A DNA stretch of 64,000 nucleotides from Paenibacillus sp. FSL K6-0276 (GCF_037977235.1 NZ_CP150276.1:1240001-1304000), one strand, 5' to 3'. Shown: positions 1 to 8,607, numbered from the stretch's first letter. Notes: generated by a model from the letters alone, not told the origin. Numbers and translations are program-made.

Positions 1-188
1 AATTAGAAAGCTTTGGTACACCCTATTTTTCGCCTGTCATGCCTCTTCGAATGAAAGATATGAAGGATACATTTGTGCGTTTTCCGATCTGGAGTCTCAA
101 TCAACGTCCTCATGATGCGCATCCCCAAAAGTATGTTCAAGAAAGAAATTCAAGAGGGTGGGAACAGGATGATCCCGGAAAAGAGTAA
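1..188 (+). CDS. gerAA: Spore germination protein GerAA, 3' end
   Basis: The window opens inside a reading frame (codons start at base 3) that runs to a TAA at 186-188. Its last residues include GTPYFSPVMPLR and FVRFPIWSLNQRP, which match the conserved C-terminal tail of GerAA/SpoVAF-type A subunits of nutrient germinant receptors in the spore inner membrane. The stop lies 20 bases inside the following gerAB gene, so translation of the two subunits is probably coupled. Only about 61 residues are visible; the soluble N-terminal domain and membrane segments lie outside the window. The identification rests on the tail motif and on the gerAB-gerAC genes that follow. Confidence 0.85.
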   Translation, partial: LESFGTPYFSPVMPLRMKDMKDTFVRFPIWSLNQRPHDAHPQKYVQERNSRGWEQDDPGKE

Positions 189-1254
189 GATTACGCAAGG
201 TCAGTTCATGTTTTTTATCGTACAGACTCAAGTGGGGGTTGGTATTTTAACGCTTCCTCATACAATGCAAGCAAGCGCCAAGGGAGGAGGGTGGATTTCT
301 GTCCTCATCGCGGGATCGGCTGTACAAGTTATTATTTTGATTCTATGGGCTCTTTGCAGACGATTTCCTTCCGATACGATATACGATTTCTTGCCGAAGA
401 TTACCGGGAAGCTTCTTGGGAATCTGCTTAGCTTTCTTTATATTGGCTATTTTCTGTTTTCTGCAGGAACGGTTCTGGCCAAGTTTGCCGATGTCGTAGG
501 AAGGTGGGTGCTGCTATCAACGCCTAGATGGGCATTATTAATTCTCGCCCTTCTCACTTGTATGTACTTGGCTAAAGAAAACCTTCGGGTGATTGCCAGG
601 CTGTTCGTTATCTCTTCATTAACGATCATTGTATTGGTGGCATTATCCTTGAGCGGTTATGTCAATGCGGACTTCAGTTATATTTTTCCTATAACCGAAG
701 CGGGATGGGGGAATATCTTCAAAGCTGCGAATGAGGCATTGTTTCCTTTAGTAGGGTATGAAGTGATATTGGTGCTTTATCCTTTCGTTGAAGGGAAGAG
801 CGGCGGAAAATTAAAGGCAGCTTCTTTAGGCAGTATGGTGATTACACTTTTTTACACCTTTGAGGTGTTTACCAGTTTAGTCATTTTCAGCCCGGCGGTC
901 ATGCCCGCGGTTTCAGAACCTCTCCTCTACATGCTGAAAGGTTTTTCTTTTCAGATCATCCAACGGATCGACTTGATCTTTTTGTCGTTATGGGTCTTTG
1001 TAGTTAGCAATGCCATTGTCTCTTGGATATATATGGCAACGGTTGGATTGGGTCACTTCTTTCACCAAGGCGAACATAAAAAGGCCGTCCCCTATACCAT
1101 ATGCATACTCTTTATTCTGGCTATGATTGCTCAAGAACCATCGGTCATTGACTTCTACGATCAAGTAATTAAGATTATTCATTATACATTTGTAATTGGA
1201 CTTCCTGTGATCCTGCTTTGTTTCGCGTACTTTATGAGAAAAAGGGGGACGTAA
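169..1254 (+). CDS. gerAB: Spore germination protein GerAB
   Basis: Integral membrane B subunit of a GerA-type germinant receptor, of the amino-acid/polyamine transporter superfamily (GerAB/ArcD/ProY type), thought to bind the germinant. ATG at 169 is preferred over an in-frame upstream start at 73 because GAGGGTGGG precedes it at 154-162 and it gives 361 residues, normal for the family. The N-terminus ITQGQFMFFIVQTQVGVGIL is the typical first GerAB helix with its unwound glycine segment, and about ten hydrophobic segments follow. It overlaps gerAA by 20 bases and ends 5 bases before gerAC. Expression in B. subtilis relatives is forespore-specific (SigG); no such promoter can be seen here because the operon start is outside the window. 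Confidence 0.93.
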   Translation: MIPEKSKITQGQFMFFIVQTQVGVGILTLPHTMQASAKGGGWISVLIAGSAVQVIILILWALCRRFPSDTIYDFLPKITGKLLGNLLSFLYIGYFLFSAGTVLAKFADVVGRWVLLSTPRWALLILALLTCMYLAKENLRVIARLFVISSLTIIVLVALSLSGYVNADFSYIFPITEAGWGNIFKAANEALFPLVGYEVILVLYPFVEGKSGGKLKAASLGSMVITLFYTFEVFTSLVIFSPAVMPAVSEPLLYMLKGFSFQIIQRIDLIFLSLWVFVVSNAIVSWIYMATVGLGHFFHQGEHKKAVPYTICILFILAMIAQEPSVIDFYDQVIKIIHYTFVIGLPVILLCFAYFMRKRGT

Positions 1255-1259
1255 GTCAG

Positions 1260-2402
1260 ATGAAAAGAATCTGCTTTTTGTGTATGGTTATGTCCCTCCT
1301 CCTATTTATAGCTGGCTGCTGGGATCAAGATCTATTAAAAGATGCTCGTCTGCTCTATGGAGCGGGGGTTGATCTCGCGCCGAATGGTAAGCTTCGAGCA
1401 ACTTTTGTCATTCAGGACGTGCCATCAGGCGAACAACAGAGTCCTAAAAACGATATTATATCCACAGATGGCAATACGCCTATGGAAACCCGCAGTTATG
1501 CAGACGATCAGATATCACGGCATCTTCGTGCTTATAAAAACCGGTTTTTTCTCATTGGAGAAGAACTGGCCAAACAAGATATTTATCCGATCCTCGAAGT
1601 GTTCTACCGTGACCCGAAGAGTGCCTTAAACGCCAGGATCGGAGTGGTCCAAGGGACAGCGGAAGATATACTTTCCCTAAAGAAAGTAGGGAATGTCTTG
1701 ATCGCAGAAGAAATTGATGAATTAATCAAGAGCAAAGAAGAGACAACAACCGTTCCCAAGGTGACACTTGAAAAGATCTACCCTGTGATGTTGGACCCAG
1801 GGGAAGATTTTGTTCTTCCTTACCTGATGGAACAAGGGGCTCGTGTGAATGTTTCTCGTATTGCCATGTTTCATAACCATAAGTTTACAGGTACACTGAG
1901 TCCTGAAGAATCAACAATGTACTTATTATTGAAAGGCAGCAAGGGGAAAGTGACGAGATACACCCAAAATATGAGCACTGCAGGGGAAATGGGTACTACA
2001 GAGGAGAACCCTCAAAACAGGTATGATTTTCTGACCTTCAGTGTAGAAAAGTTAAAGCGAAAAATGAAAGTAAAGGTTCAATCAGGCGATCAAATTACGG
2101 TTCATCTGAAATTAAAATTGAAAGTAAGTGTAATTGAGTATCCGAAAGATCGCTTAGATAAGAAAGAAGTGGTCGCAGAATTAAACAAGGATCTTTCGAA
2201 GAGGATGACTAGTCTGGCTCAAGAAACACTGAAAAAAATGCAAATAGCTCGCTGTGATGGATTAGGGATCGGTAGACAACTTATGGCGTTCCATCCACGT
2301 GTTTGGAAAAAGCATAAGGAAGACTGGGGCAGCAATTATCAAAAAGTGCATTTTGCCCCAGTAATACAAGTAGAAATTACGAAGCAAGGGATTATTAACT
2401 AA
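1260..2402 (+). CDS. gerAC: Spore germination lipoprotein GerAC
   Basis: C subunit (Ger(x)C family) of the germinant receptor, a lipoprotein on the outer face of the spore inner membrane. ATG at 1260 is chosen over a longer frame from 1218: it follows a GGGGGACG Shine-Dalgarno and starts a lipoprotein signal (MKRICFLCMVMSLLLFIAGC) with lipobox LFIAGC and Cys20. The sequence after the Cys, WDQDLLKDARLLYGAGVDL, is the usual GerAC start ('CWDxRELxxxxxxxGxGID'). The length of 380 residues fits the family. It is the last gene of the gerAA-AB-AC operon. No strong terminator follows within 100 bases; the next hairpin is at 2518. Confidence 0.93.
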   Translation: MKRICFLCMVMSLLLFIAGCWDQDLLKDARLLYGAGVDLAPNGKLRATFVIQDVPSGEQQSPKNDIISTDGNTPMETRSYADDQISRHLRAYKNRFFLIGEELAKQDIYPILEVFYRDPKSALNARIGVVQGTAEDILSLKKVGNVLIAEEIDELIKSKEETTTVPKVTLEKIYPVMLDPGEDFVLPYLMEQGARVNVSRIAMFHNHKFTGTLSPEESTMYLLLKGSKGKVTRYTQNMSTAGEMGTTEENPQNRYDFLTFSVEKLKRKMKVKVQSGDQITVHLKLKLKVSVIEYPKDRLDKKEVVAELNKDLSKRMTSLAQETLKKMQIARCDGLGIGRQLMAFHPRVWKKHKEDWGSNYQKVHFAPVIQVEITKQGIIN

Positions 2403-2884
2403 CTAATGTTTGTTGTTCTTGCGATTTCTATCAAGCCTCTGAAACTAAAAAATCTAATCAAACTTTAAAATATGGTCATATCCCTGTCAAGTAGACAGAT
2501 GAAAAAAGCTATGCTGCCAGTGCGCACCGATACTCTATCGGTGCGCGCTGTATTGGTGGGCGGTGCGCGATGAATTTGCACTGGGATTTAAGCTAATACA
2601 GGCAGCGCGTACTGAAGATGTACAACCAAATGCAGCAGGACAAGGTCAGATCATTCCGTGGGACACCTGTAAGAAACTGTAGTCGCTGATAACATAATAC
2701 TGTAGTTTAAAATACAGAGCTGATCTTTGGTTATCCAAAGGTCGGCTTTTTTGTCGTGTGTTCACTTGGTTACAGTATTGCAATCTCTGCGTCAAATGTG
2801 GGGGACGAGTTGAAAAGAATAGGTACAGGCTGGCATGCAACAAAATTGAAATAATTTCGTCTTTATATATGGAGGTGGAGAAAA
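2403..2884. other. Gene-poor spacer with ORF fragment and hairpins
   Basis: There is no complete gene in these 482 bases. A near-perfect 14-bp inverted repeat (arms 2518-2531 and 2537-2550, 5-base loop, one G-T pair) lies about 115 bases behind gerAC and may end that transcript, although no T run follows. Frame +1 then carries a short coding-like stretch to a TAG at 2680-2682 (it reads YWWAVRDEFALGFKLIQAA) with no start codon, which could be the tail of a decayed gene; I do not recognise its family. A clear terminator follows at 2718-2752. Confidence 0.5.
2718..2752 (+). terminator. Rho-independent terminator
   Basis: A 13-bp stem with G-U pairs (2718-2730 with 2735-2747), a TTAT loop and six T at 2747-2752. 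It lies between the 2.6-kb ORF fragment and the L,D-transpeptidase gene and insulates the latter. Confidence 0.75.
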
Positions 2885-3799
2885 TTGGGATTTTTCGTTT
2901 CGGGTGGCCGGTTTCAATCTTCATTACAGCGGAACATGAAGCTGATACTTGTGTTCGGGCTTCTGTTCGCTGCATGTTTTACAGGTATGGGAAAGGCGGA
3001 AGCTGCTGCTGGATCAGATCTGATTATCGTGAACAAAAAAACAAACAAACTCGCGTATTTCAGTGATGGTAAGCTGGTAAAGATCTTTCCAGTCGCAACG
3101 GGGAAGTCGAAGGAACTGACACCTGAAGGTAGCTTCAAAATGGTAGTTAAAGTAAAGAACAGACCCTACTACAAAGAGAAAATACCCGGGGGTGATCCGG
3201 CCAATCCGCTTGGCGACCGCTGGCTGGGGCTGGAAGTGAACGGAACTTATGGAACTACGTATGCGATTCACGGCAATAATAATGAGTCATCCATAGGAAA
3301 GTATGTTAGTGCTGGATGTATTCGAATGCATAATGATGACATCCACTGGCTGTATCCAAAAATAGCTAAGAATACAAAGGTCATCATTACAACAAGCACA
3401 CTGGCTATGGAGAGCCTTGCGACTAAGAATGGGTATTCTGTGGGAAGTAAGACGTTCGCTGGAGCTTTTGAGATGGATGGAGTCACAACAAAGCTGAATG
3501 ATCCCTTTATACTGGATAACTCCCGTGTGTTTGTTCCGCTGAGAGAATCTGTAGCTTTGTTAGGTGGAACTTTGCAGAGCGAAGCTGGAACTGGTGCATT
3601 GCTAATTACGATAGGCGATCGTACGGTGACACATAAGCCGTTATCAGATGAGGCTGTTGTGAATGGAAAATCAATTACGATACCGGCGTCCCGCAATGTA
3701 AATAACCGATTACTGATTCCACTGAGCATCTTGCCCGAATTATTTAGTATTCCGGTACAATGGAATCCACAGTCCCAGTCGGTAAAGATTAATTTATAA
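2885..3799 (+). CDS. L,D-transpeptidase with stalk domain
   Basis: Secreted YkuD-type L,D-transpeptidase, predicted to make 3-3 cross-links in peptidoglycan or spore cortex. A TTG at 2885 is taken as start because GGAGGTGGAG (2871-2880) sits 4 bases before it; an ATG at 2936 would still leave a signal peptide (MKLILVFGLLFAACFTGMGK, then AEAAA). The YkuD domain spans roughly residues 45-165, with the conserved His near 127 (YAIHGNN) and the catalytic Cys in SAGCIRM near 144. Residues 190-304 form a copper-amine-oxidase N-terminal-like stalk domain (VFVPLRESVALLGG, RLLIPLSILPELF), common in Paenibacillus wall proteins. It appears to be a single-gene transcript between two terminated regions. 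Confidence 0.92.
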   Translation: MGFFVSGGRFQSSLQRNMKLILVFGLLFAACFTGMGKAEAAAGSDLIIVNKKTNKLAYFSDGKLVKIFPVATGKSKELTPEGSFKMVVKVKNRPYYKEKIPGGDPANPLGDRWLGLEVNGTYGTTYAIHGNNNESSIGKYVSAGCIRMHNDDIHWLYPKIAKNTKVIITTSTLAMESLATKNGYSVGSKTFAGAFEMDGVTTKLNDPFILDNSRVFVPLRESVALLGGTLQSEAGTGALLITIGDRTVTHKPLSDEAVVNGKSITIPASRNVNNRLLIPLSILPELFSIPVQWNPQSQSVKINL

Positions 3800-3887
3800 C
3801 TATTCTTGAACTTTTATTTCTGACTGAAGTAGGTATATACTATACTCATTCAAACAAATTCGGACAATGACGGAGGGCCACCGACTG

Positions 3888-3899
3888 ATGTATAACTAA
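3888..3899 (+). CDS. Putative 3-codon leader peptide (uORF)
   Basis: ATG TAT AAC TAA, encoding Met-Tyr-Asn, lies 10 bases behind the SD-like GGAGGG at 3872-3877. It sits about 40 bases downstream of the likely promoter and 240 bases before an intrinsic terminator in the leader of an ABC-F gene. Very short uORFs on which a drug-stalled ribosome changes terminator folding are known for several ABC-F resistance genes. That this one is translated is inference from position and SD only. Confidence 0.4.
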   Translation: MYN

Positions 3900-4127
3900 C
3901 ACGTTTCCTATAAACAGACCATCCAACTTGTAAAGTGCATGATGCACAAGTCACGGAGCACCCGCGCAGGGTGATAACGGTCAGGGATACGTGTGTCGGT
4001 CGGGAACCTTACGTTGCTTTTATATGAATAGATCTATCTATTGTTTGGTTTACTCTGCATGCAGCAGGTGATCACGGCCGTAGTCTATTCATGTTATGGC
4101 ACATTCCACCCCACCATACGCTATTCG

Positions 4128-4154
4128 ACCGCAGACCGCTGGCTGCGGTTTTTT
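4128..4154 (+). terminator. Leader terminator (attenuator)
   Basis: Stem ACCGCAG/CTGCGGT (4128-4134 with 4143-4149), 8-base loop and six T (4149-4154). It lies 128 bases upstream of the ABC-F ATG and well inside its probable leader, so it would stop transcription before the gene unless an alternative fold forms. Confidence 0.7.
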
Positions 4155-4281
4155 ATTTAAATCTAAGAAAGTATAAGTGTTACACTATACTTTTTCCTTA
4201 GATTTCTCGCTAAAGCGCATACCGTCCTTATAAGGACGCCGAAGGCGTTTATGCTTGGCAATACAATCGGAGGAATGGAAT

Positions 4282-6132
4282 ATGACCCTAATAAAAGCAA
4301 AGAATTTACGTAAAGAATGGAACGGGACCCTGTTATTCGAGAAGGTGTCTTTTGAGATCGCAGAAGGAGAGCGTGTGCTCTTGTTCGGTCGTAATGGAAT
4401 CGGCAAAACCACACTGCTGAAGGGGCTGATCGGTCGCCTCACCTTTGAGGAGGGAAGTATTTATCATGGCTTGCCACGTGAGGAATGGGGTGTGCTGGAT
4501 CAGCAGCTTGAAGTATCAGAGGAAGTAACCGCCTTGGATTACGTTCTCGCCGGATCAGCAGAACTACCCAAATTGAAGCTCCGGCTTAAATCCCTCAGTC
4601 AGAGGTTGCAGGAGCAGAACGACGAGAGTGAAGCTGGATTGGCTGAATACGCCGAAGTGTATGATCAATACTTGCAGCTTGATGGATATGACTGGGAGGC
4701 TAAAGCGGAAAAATGCTTGAAGCAGCTTAAGCTTGAACGTTCGGTTTGGGATTTGCCATACCCATCGCTTAGCGGAGGGCAAAAGACACGTGTACAATTA
4801 GCAGCATTATTAGCCCAGCAGCCGAAGCTGTTGATTCTAGATGAGCCGACGAATCACTTAGATGGAGAAACGATGGAGTGGTTGGAACATTGGGTATACA
4901 CTTACCCTGGAACTGTGCTTTATGTTTCACATGATCGTACGTTCATCGACCGAACAGCGACGGGCCTGCTGGAGCTTAGTCAAGAGGGGTGTCGTCGGTA
5001 TTCGGGTGGATATACGCAGTATCGGGAGCAGAAAGCGGTGGAGGCGAGAACACTGGAGGGACAATATAAGAAGCAGGAACAGGAAAAGGAGAAACTACTG
5101 GAGAGCATCAGAAGGTATTCCGAATGGTTCCAGCAGGCACACCGTGCTGCCGGACAGCATGATTTCCTGCGTGCGAAATCTAAGAAGAACGTGTCTCGTC
5201 TTCATGCGAAGGAAGCAGCACTCGAACGCTTAAATAAGAACCGTGTGGAATTGCCACGCGAGACAAGCAAGCTGAAGATGAAGCTGGAGAGTGAAGCGTT
5301 TATGGCGGACACTTTGCTGTCACTCCGCGAAATTGATTTTGCATATAAGGGTAGTAAGCCTGTATTGAAAGATTTCAGTTTGTCTCTGAATCGAGGTGAT
5401 CGTCTCGCTATTCTGGGTCCCAATGGTGTCGGTAAGTCTACTTTGTTGAAGCTGATTGCTGGTATTCATAAGCCTACCAAAGGCGATGTGCGGCTGCATC
5501 CGCGGACGAAGATTGGTTATTTTGCGCAAGAGCTCGATAATCTAGCGGTATCATCCACCATCCTGGATAGTTTGCTTGAAGTACCGGGTATGACCCAAAC
5601 GGAGGCGCGAACGATTCTGGGCTGCTTTTTATTTTCGCGGGAGGATGTCTTTAAACGAATTGGTGATTTAAGTCTGGGAGAGAAATGTCGTGTAGCTTTC
5701 CTTAAACTGTACTTTGGAAAAGCTAACCTATTGGTACTGGATGAACCCACCAATTATCTGGACATTGACACTAGGGAGCGTGTAGAAGAAGCGCTTATGG
5801 TTTATCCGGGGGGACTTGTGATGGTCTCGCATGACCGATATCTTCACGCTAAAGTAGCTAATCGTTTGGTGATACTGGAGTCATCCCAGACACCAAAGTT
5901 TTTTCAAGGTTCTTATGATGAATATACCTCGAAAGACAGAAGCCGAATCCTTACTCGTAAAGAACAGGCGAGGGAGGATGATCTTGTCCTTTTGGAGCTA
6001 CGCTTGAATCAGTTGATCCAGAGCGGAAGTAGAGATACAGAGGAGGAGAATGAAGCGTTAATGGCGGAAATCGTTAATCTAAGGGCACAGATTCAGGAAA
6101 TAGGGGTTAAGGAAGAAGTTACACCATCATAG
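4282..6132 (+). CDS. ABC-F ribosomal protection protein
   Basis: Cytosolic ABC-F ATPase of 616 residues with two ATP-binding cassettes and no membrane segments. Such proteins bind the ribosomal E site and displace or exclude antibiotics (Vga/Lsa/Msr/VmlR type) or assist translation. ATG 4282 follows CGGAGGA (4268-4274). Cassette 1: Walker A GRNGIGKTT (36-44), signature LSGGQ, Walker B LLILDEPTNHLD. Cassette 2: Walker A GPNGVGKST (near 379), signature LSLGE (near 462), Walker B LLVLDEPTNYLD. The charged linker (about 255-350) would be the domain that reaches toward the peptidyl-transferase centre. The LSLGE second signature and the attenuator-like leader favour a resistance subtype over the housekeeping Uup/YkpA type. 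The drug range cannot be read from the sequence. Confidence 0.9.
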   Translation: MTLIKAKNLRKEWNGTLLFEKVSFEIAEGERVLLFGRNGIGKTTLLKGLIGRLTFEEGSIYHGLPREEWGVLDQQLEVSEEVTALDYVLAGSAELPKLKLRLKSLSQRLQEQNDESEAGLAEYAEVYDQYLQLDGYDWEAKAEKCLKQLKLERSVWDLPYPSLSGGQKTRVQLAALLAQQPKLLILDEPTNHLDGETMEWLEHWVYTYPGTVLYVSHDRTFIDRTATGLLELSQEGCRRYSGGYTQYREQKAVEARTLEGQYKKQEQEKEKLLESIRRYSEWFQQAHRAAGQHDFLRAKSKKNVSRLHAKEAALERLNKNRVELPRETSKLKMKLESEAFMADTLLSLREIDFAYKGSKPVLKDFSLSLNRGDRLAILGPNGVGKSTLLKLIAGIHKPTKGDVRLHPRTKIGYFAQELDNLAVSSTILDSLLEVPGMTQTEARTILGCFLFSREDVFKRIGDLSLGEKCRVAFLKLYFGKANLLVLDEPTNYLDIDTRERVEEALMVYPGGLVMVSHDRYLHAKVANRLVILESSQTPKFFQGSYDEYTSKDRSRILTRKEQAREDDLVLLELRLNQLIQSGSRDTEEENEALMAEIVNLRAQIQEIGVKEEVTPS

Positions 6133-6144
6133 GGAAGAAGCGAC

Positions 6145-6191
6145 ACAACCTAGCTCAGGATAGAACGTATCTTGGGCCGGGTTGTTTTTTT
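6145..6191 (+). terminator. Terminator of the ABC-F gene
   Basis: Imperfect stem beginning ACAACC (6145-6150) and closing GGTTGT, followed by seven T. It lies 13 bases behind the ABC-F stop codon. Confidence 0.75.
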
Positions 6192-6306
6192 AGCGTGGTC
6201 AATACATAAGGAATCGAATATTCCGATAGGAGGCATTCTGTGTAAGGTGTATAATTGGATTAATATGGATGTTTTTACGAACAGAGAATCTTGAAGGGAT
6301 GGTTAT

Positions 6307-6825
6307 ATGAAGATTAGAATCATCGGAGCCTGTGGAAGTGGAAAATCCTATATCGCTAGAGAGTTGTCCAAAAAGTATGGGGTAGATTATTACGAGACTG
6401 ATAATTTGGTATGGGATAGAAGTGCCGAGAACCTTCGTTATTCCGTTGAAGCAAGGGATGCACAATTGGAGGAGATTCTAGATAAACCCTCATGGATTCT
6501 GGAAGGCGTACATTATAAGTGGGGGCAAGAAAGTTTTAAAAGAGCAGATTTAATCGTTATTCTGAGACCTAATCCAGTAATCTGTGATTTGAGAGTGATT
6601 ACAAGGTTTATAAAGACAAGACTGGGATTCGAGCAAGCGAATTACAAGCAATCGTTTAAGAATCTGTATGTGATGATTTTTGAATGGAACCGTGGATATA
6701 ATCGGGAAGCCATACATAGAATTATTGAATTAACGAATGATTTTTCTAATAGACGGGTGATTCTAAAGAATAATAAGGAACTGGAAACCATTATTGAAGA
6801 ACGGGTAATAAGGATGAATGAATAA
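6307..6825 (+). CDS. P-loop kinase, FlaR-like
   Basis: A 172-residue P-loop protein resembling adenylate-kinase-like 'DNA topology modulation' FlaR proteins of Firmicutes. Walker A is GACGSGKS (residues 7-14) directly after the first strand MKIRII. ETDNLVWDR (about 30-38) is the typical substrate-side motif, and WILEGVHYKW (about 60) matches the second strand region of this family. The true substrate is not known. The stop TAA overlaps an upstream ATG of the following RDD gene by 8 bases, suggesting a two-gene unit. The ATG at 6307 follows GAAGGGATGG. Confidence 0.75.
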   Translation: MKIRIIGACGSGKSYIARELSKKYGVDYYETDNLVWDRSAENLRYSVEARDAQLEEILDKPSWILEGVHYKWGQESFKRADLIVILRPNPVICDLRVITRFIKTRLGFEQANYKQSFKNLYVMIFEWNRGYNREAIHRIIELTNDFSNRRVILKNNKELETIIEERVIRMNE

Positions 6826-6853
6826 AGTAAAGTACAGAGAGTGGGGCCCTAAT

Positions 6854-7393
6854 ATGGATAATAATAAAGTTGAGCGTTTGGAACAGGAGGATTTCATAGG
6901 CTTTTGGAGAAGAGTTCTGGCTACCATTCTTGATCTCATTGTCATCCTGATCCCTGCGGTTATTGTATACTGGATATTCAATTCATTAGCTATTTCCTTG
7001 CACTCGGAGATTCCTATCATCCTTGAGTATATTTTCTTCGTCGTGTTTGATATTTTTATGATCGTTAGATTTGGTGGAACGCCAGGGAAGCTGATTTTAA
7101 AAATAAAGATTATCAATGAACAAGGGAATTATCCAACGCTGAAGGAAGCTCTAGTTCGAAATATTTTCCGAATCATTAGTCTCGTTATTTCGATGGTTAT
7201 AGGCGTCAGCCTCTACGACTTCACTATTATATCTACCTACTTTGCCTTATGGGCACCTTTGGCTAATGACCTTAGTAAAATACTTGGCTCCATAATGCTT
7301 GTAGATTATCTGTTTGTCGCACTAAATCCCCGAAAACGTGCGCTTCACGATATGATGGCCGGTACTTATGTTGTTGATAAATCAGCGATTTAA
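6854..7393 (+). CDS. RDD family membrane protein
   Basis: Small polytopic membrane protein (179 residues from ATG 6854) of the RDD family. The defining Arg-Asp-Asp region reads GFWRRVLATILDLIVIL near the N-terminus. A second conserved segment is FGGTPGKLILKIKII, and the C-terminal ALHDMMAGTYVV ends in the usual 'HDxxAGT' motif. Three or four hydrophobic segments are visible. Some RDD proteins are Na+/H+ exchangers, but the function of most is unknown. An alternative ATG at 6818 overlaps the kinase stop; 6854 is preferred because the intervening residues do not resemble the family and GAGAGTGGGG precedes it. A terminator and then an IS30 copy follow immediately. Confidence 0.8.
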   Translation: MDNNKVERLEQEDFIGFWRRVLATILDLIVILIPAVIVYWIFNSLAISLHSEIPIILEYIFFVVFDIFMIVRFGGTPGKLILKIKIINEQGNYPTLKEALVRNIFRIISLVISMVIGVSLYDFTIISTYFALWAPLANDLSKILGSIMLVDYLFVALNPRKRALHDMMAGTYVVDKSAI

Positions 7394-7394
7394 A

Positions 7395-7422
7395 GGATGC
7401 TCTCACAAAGCATTCTTTTTTT
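7395..7422 (+). terminator. Terminator behind the RDD gene
   Basis: Short stem GATGCT/AGCATT with CTCACAA loop and seven T (7416-7422). The IS30 copy inserted three bases further on, leaving the terminator intact. Confidence 0.6.
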
Positions 7423-7425
7423 AAT

Positions 7426-8493
7426 GACGGATTGTCAAGCTAAGTGCGACACTTCGGACATGAAAGATTCGTGAGCAGACTTCCACCCCAGACATTTCCG
7501 GGGGCGGTGGTTGATGAGATCTAGGGCGTGGGCAAGCTCCTCATCTGAAACTTGTGCAAAATCATGGCCTTTGGGAAAGAACTCTCGAAGGAGTCCGTTG
7601 CCATTCTCGTTAGACCCTCGTTGCCAGGACGAGTAGGGATCAGCAAAGTAGACATCCAGTCCATGAAAGGCTTCCAGAGCGCTATAGCAGGCGAATTCCT
7701 TTCCTCGATCCGCAGTAGCCGTTCGGAAAGTTTCTTGCGGATACTGGCTAGCCACAACACCAAAGGCGATCTCCATCGAATGAGCGGTACGGTCGGGCAT
7801 CTTTACGGCCAGATACATCCGTGTCTTGCGCTCGATAAAGGTCGCGGCACAAGCACGGCTTTTTCCTCGGCTGGAAACCACCGTATCTAGTTCCCAGTGC
7901 CCGAAGGAATCTCTCTTTCGTACTCCCTTTGGCCGTTGACTAATGGTTTTCCCCACGAGGAATCGACCACGTGTCTCCAGTGGTTTACGTCGTTTACCCT
8001 TATGCCGTAGCACCTTTACTTCGCCTGCAACCAGACGACCTGCATATAGCCAACGGTAGATCGTCTTGAAGCATACGAAGGGTTGACCACTGGCTCTACG
8101 CTGTTCAGCAATCTGCTCGGGCGACCAGGTAAGTCGGAGTTTCTCATTGATCTCTCCGGCCAGTTCCGCGGTGAAACGACCTGTCGACTTACTCCCTTGT
8201 CGACGTTCGCTATACGCGATCTGAGCGGTCTCAGCAAGATAGGTATTTCCCTTGCCTCCTCGCTTCCGTTCTCTGGCAATGACGGAGTGATGACGTCCAA
8301 GTTCTGCCCCAATCGCTCGACTAGACCATCCCAATCCGTATAGTACTTCTAGTTTGCTTCGCTCCGTTATGCTAAGATGAGTGTAACCCATGGTGTGATT
8401 CTCCTTGTGTGAATGGTGTGTGGTAACTTCATTCTACACGAATCCCCATGGGCTTTCTCTGTTTAGCTGTCGCACTTCATATTACAATCCGTC
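7426..8493 (-). mobile_element. IS30-family insertion sequence, copy 1
   Basis: Complete 1068-bp element. Ends carry imperfect inverted repeats: GACGGATTGT then AAGTGCGAC a few bases further in, at both ends. The sequence TAAT flanks it on both sides (7422-7425 and 8494-8497), a 4-bp target duplication. The single transposase gene runs on the minus strand. A second copy at 20911-21978 has the same length, an identical transposase and a different 4-bp duplication, so both are independent and recent insertions. Confidence 0.92.
7435..8391 (-). CDS. IS30-family transposase
   Basis: A 318-residue transposase with an N-terminal helix-turn-helix (SITERSKLEVLYGLGWSSRA, then IGAELGRHHSVIARE) that recognises the terminal repeats. 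The C-terminal rve/DDE integrase core has first Asp in FGHWELDTVV (about 165), second Asp in TATADRGKEFACY (about 225) and Glu in SNENGNGLLREFFPKG (about 260). The pattern HWELDTV ... TADRGKEF ... NENxNGLLR is diagnostic for IS30. The frame is intact and matches the second copy residue for residue, so the element is likely still active. Confidence 0.95.
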   Translation of the reverse strand: MGYTHLSITERSKLEVLYGLGWSSRAIGAELGRHHSVIARERKRGGKGNTYLAETAQIAYSERRQGSKSTGRFTAELAGEINEKLRLTWSPEQIAEQRRASGQPFVCFKTIYRWLYAGRLVAGEVKVLRHKGKRRKPLETRGRFLVGKTISQRPKGVRKRDSFGHWELDTVVSSRGKSRACAATFIERKTRMYLAVKMPDRTAHSMEIAFGVVASQYPQETFRTATADRGKEFACYSALEAFHGLDVYFADPYSSWQRGSNENGNGLLREFFPKGHDFAQVSDEELAHALDLINHRPRKCLGWKSAHESFMSEVSHLA

Positions 8494-8607
8494 TAATGTT
8501 AAATTTTTTATCGTTAAAATACTTATTGATTATGTCCAACCCAAGTATTACAGACTTCCAGAATTACATGATGGAAGCTAAATCTAAATAAAATCATGCT
8601 TAAATAA

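Larger units (their letters stand above)
3841..4281 (+). promoter_or_regulatory. Leader/attenuator before the ABC-F gene
   Basis: A 430-nt untranslated stretch separates a likely -10 (TATACT, 3841-3846) from the ABC-F start. It holds a three-codon minigene with its own SD (3888-3899), a hairpin CTTGT..ACAAG region near 3930-3955, and complementary 9-mers ATGAATAGA (4024-4032) and TCTATTCAT (4084-4092). A terminator follows at 4128-4154, then a long inverted repeat (4158-4206) and two short hairpins (about 4224-4253) just before the SD. Resistance ABC-F genes of Firmicutes are often controlled by ribosome-dependent attenuation on a short leader peptide, and this arrangement fits. The -35 is weak, and pairing alternatives were judged by eye. 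Confidence 0.6.

Noticed and set aside
3870..4020. T-box or other known riboswitch in the ABC-F leader
   Set aside because: No T-box AGGGTGGNACCGCG sequence and no core of the SAM, guanidine, c-di-GMP or manganese riboswitches was recognised; the terminator and uORF fit attenuation better.
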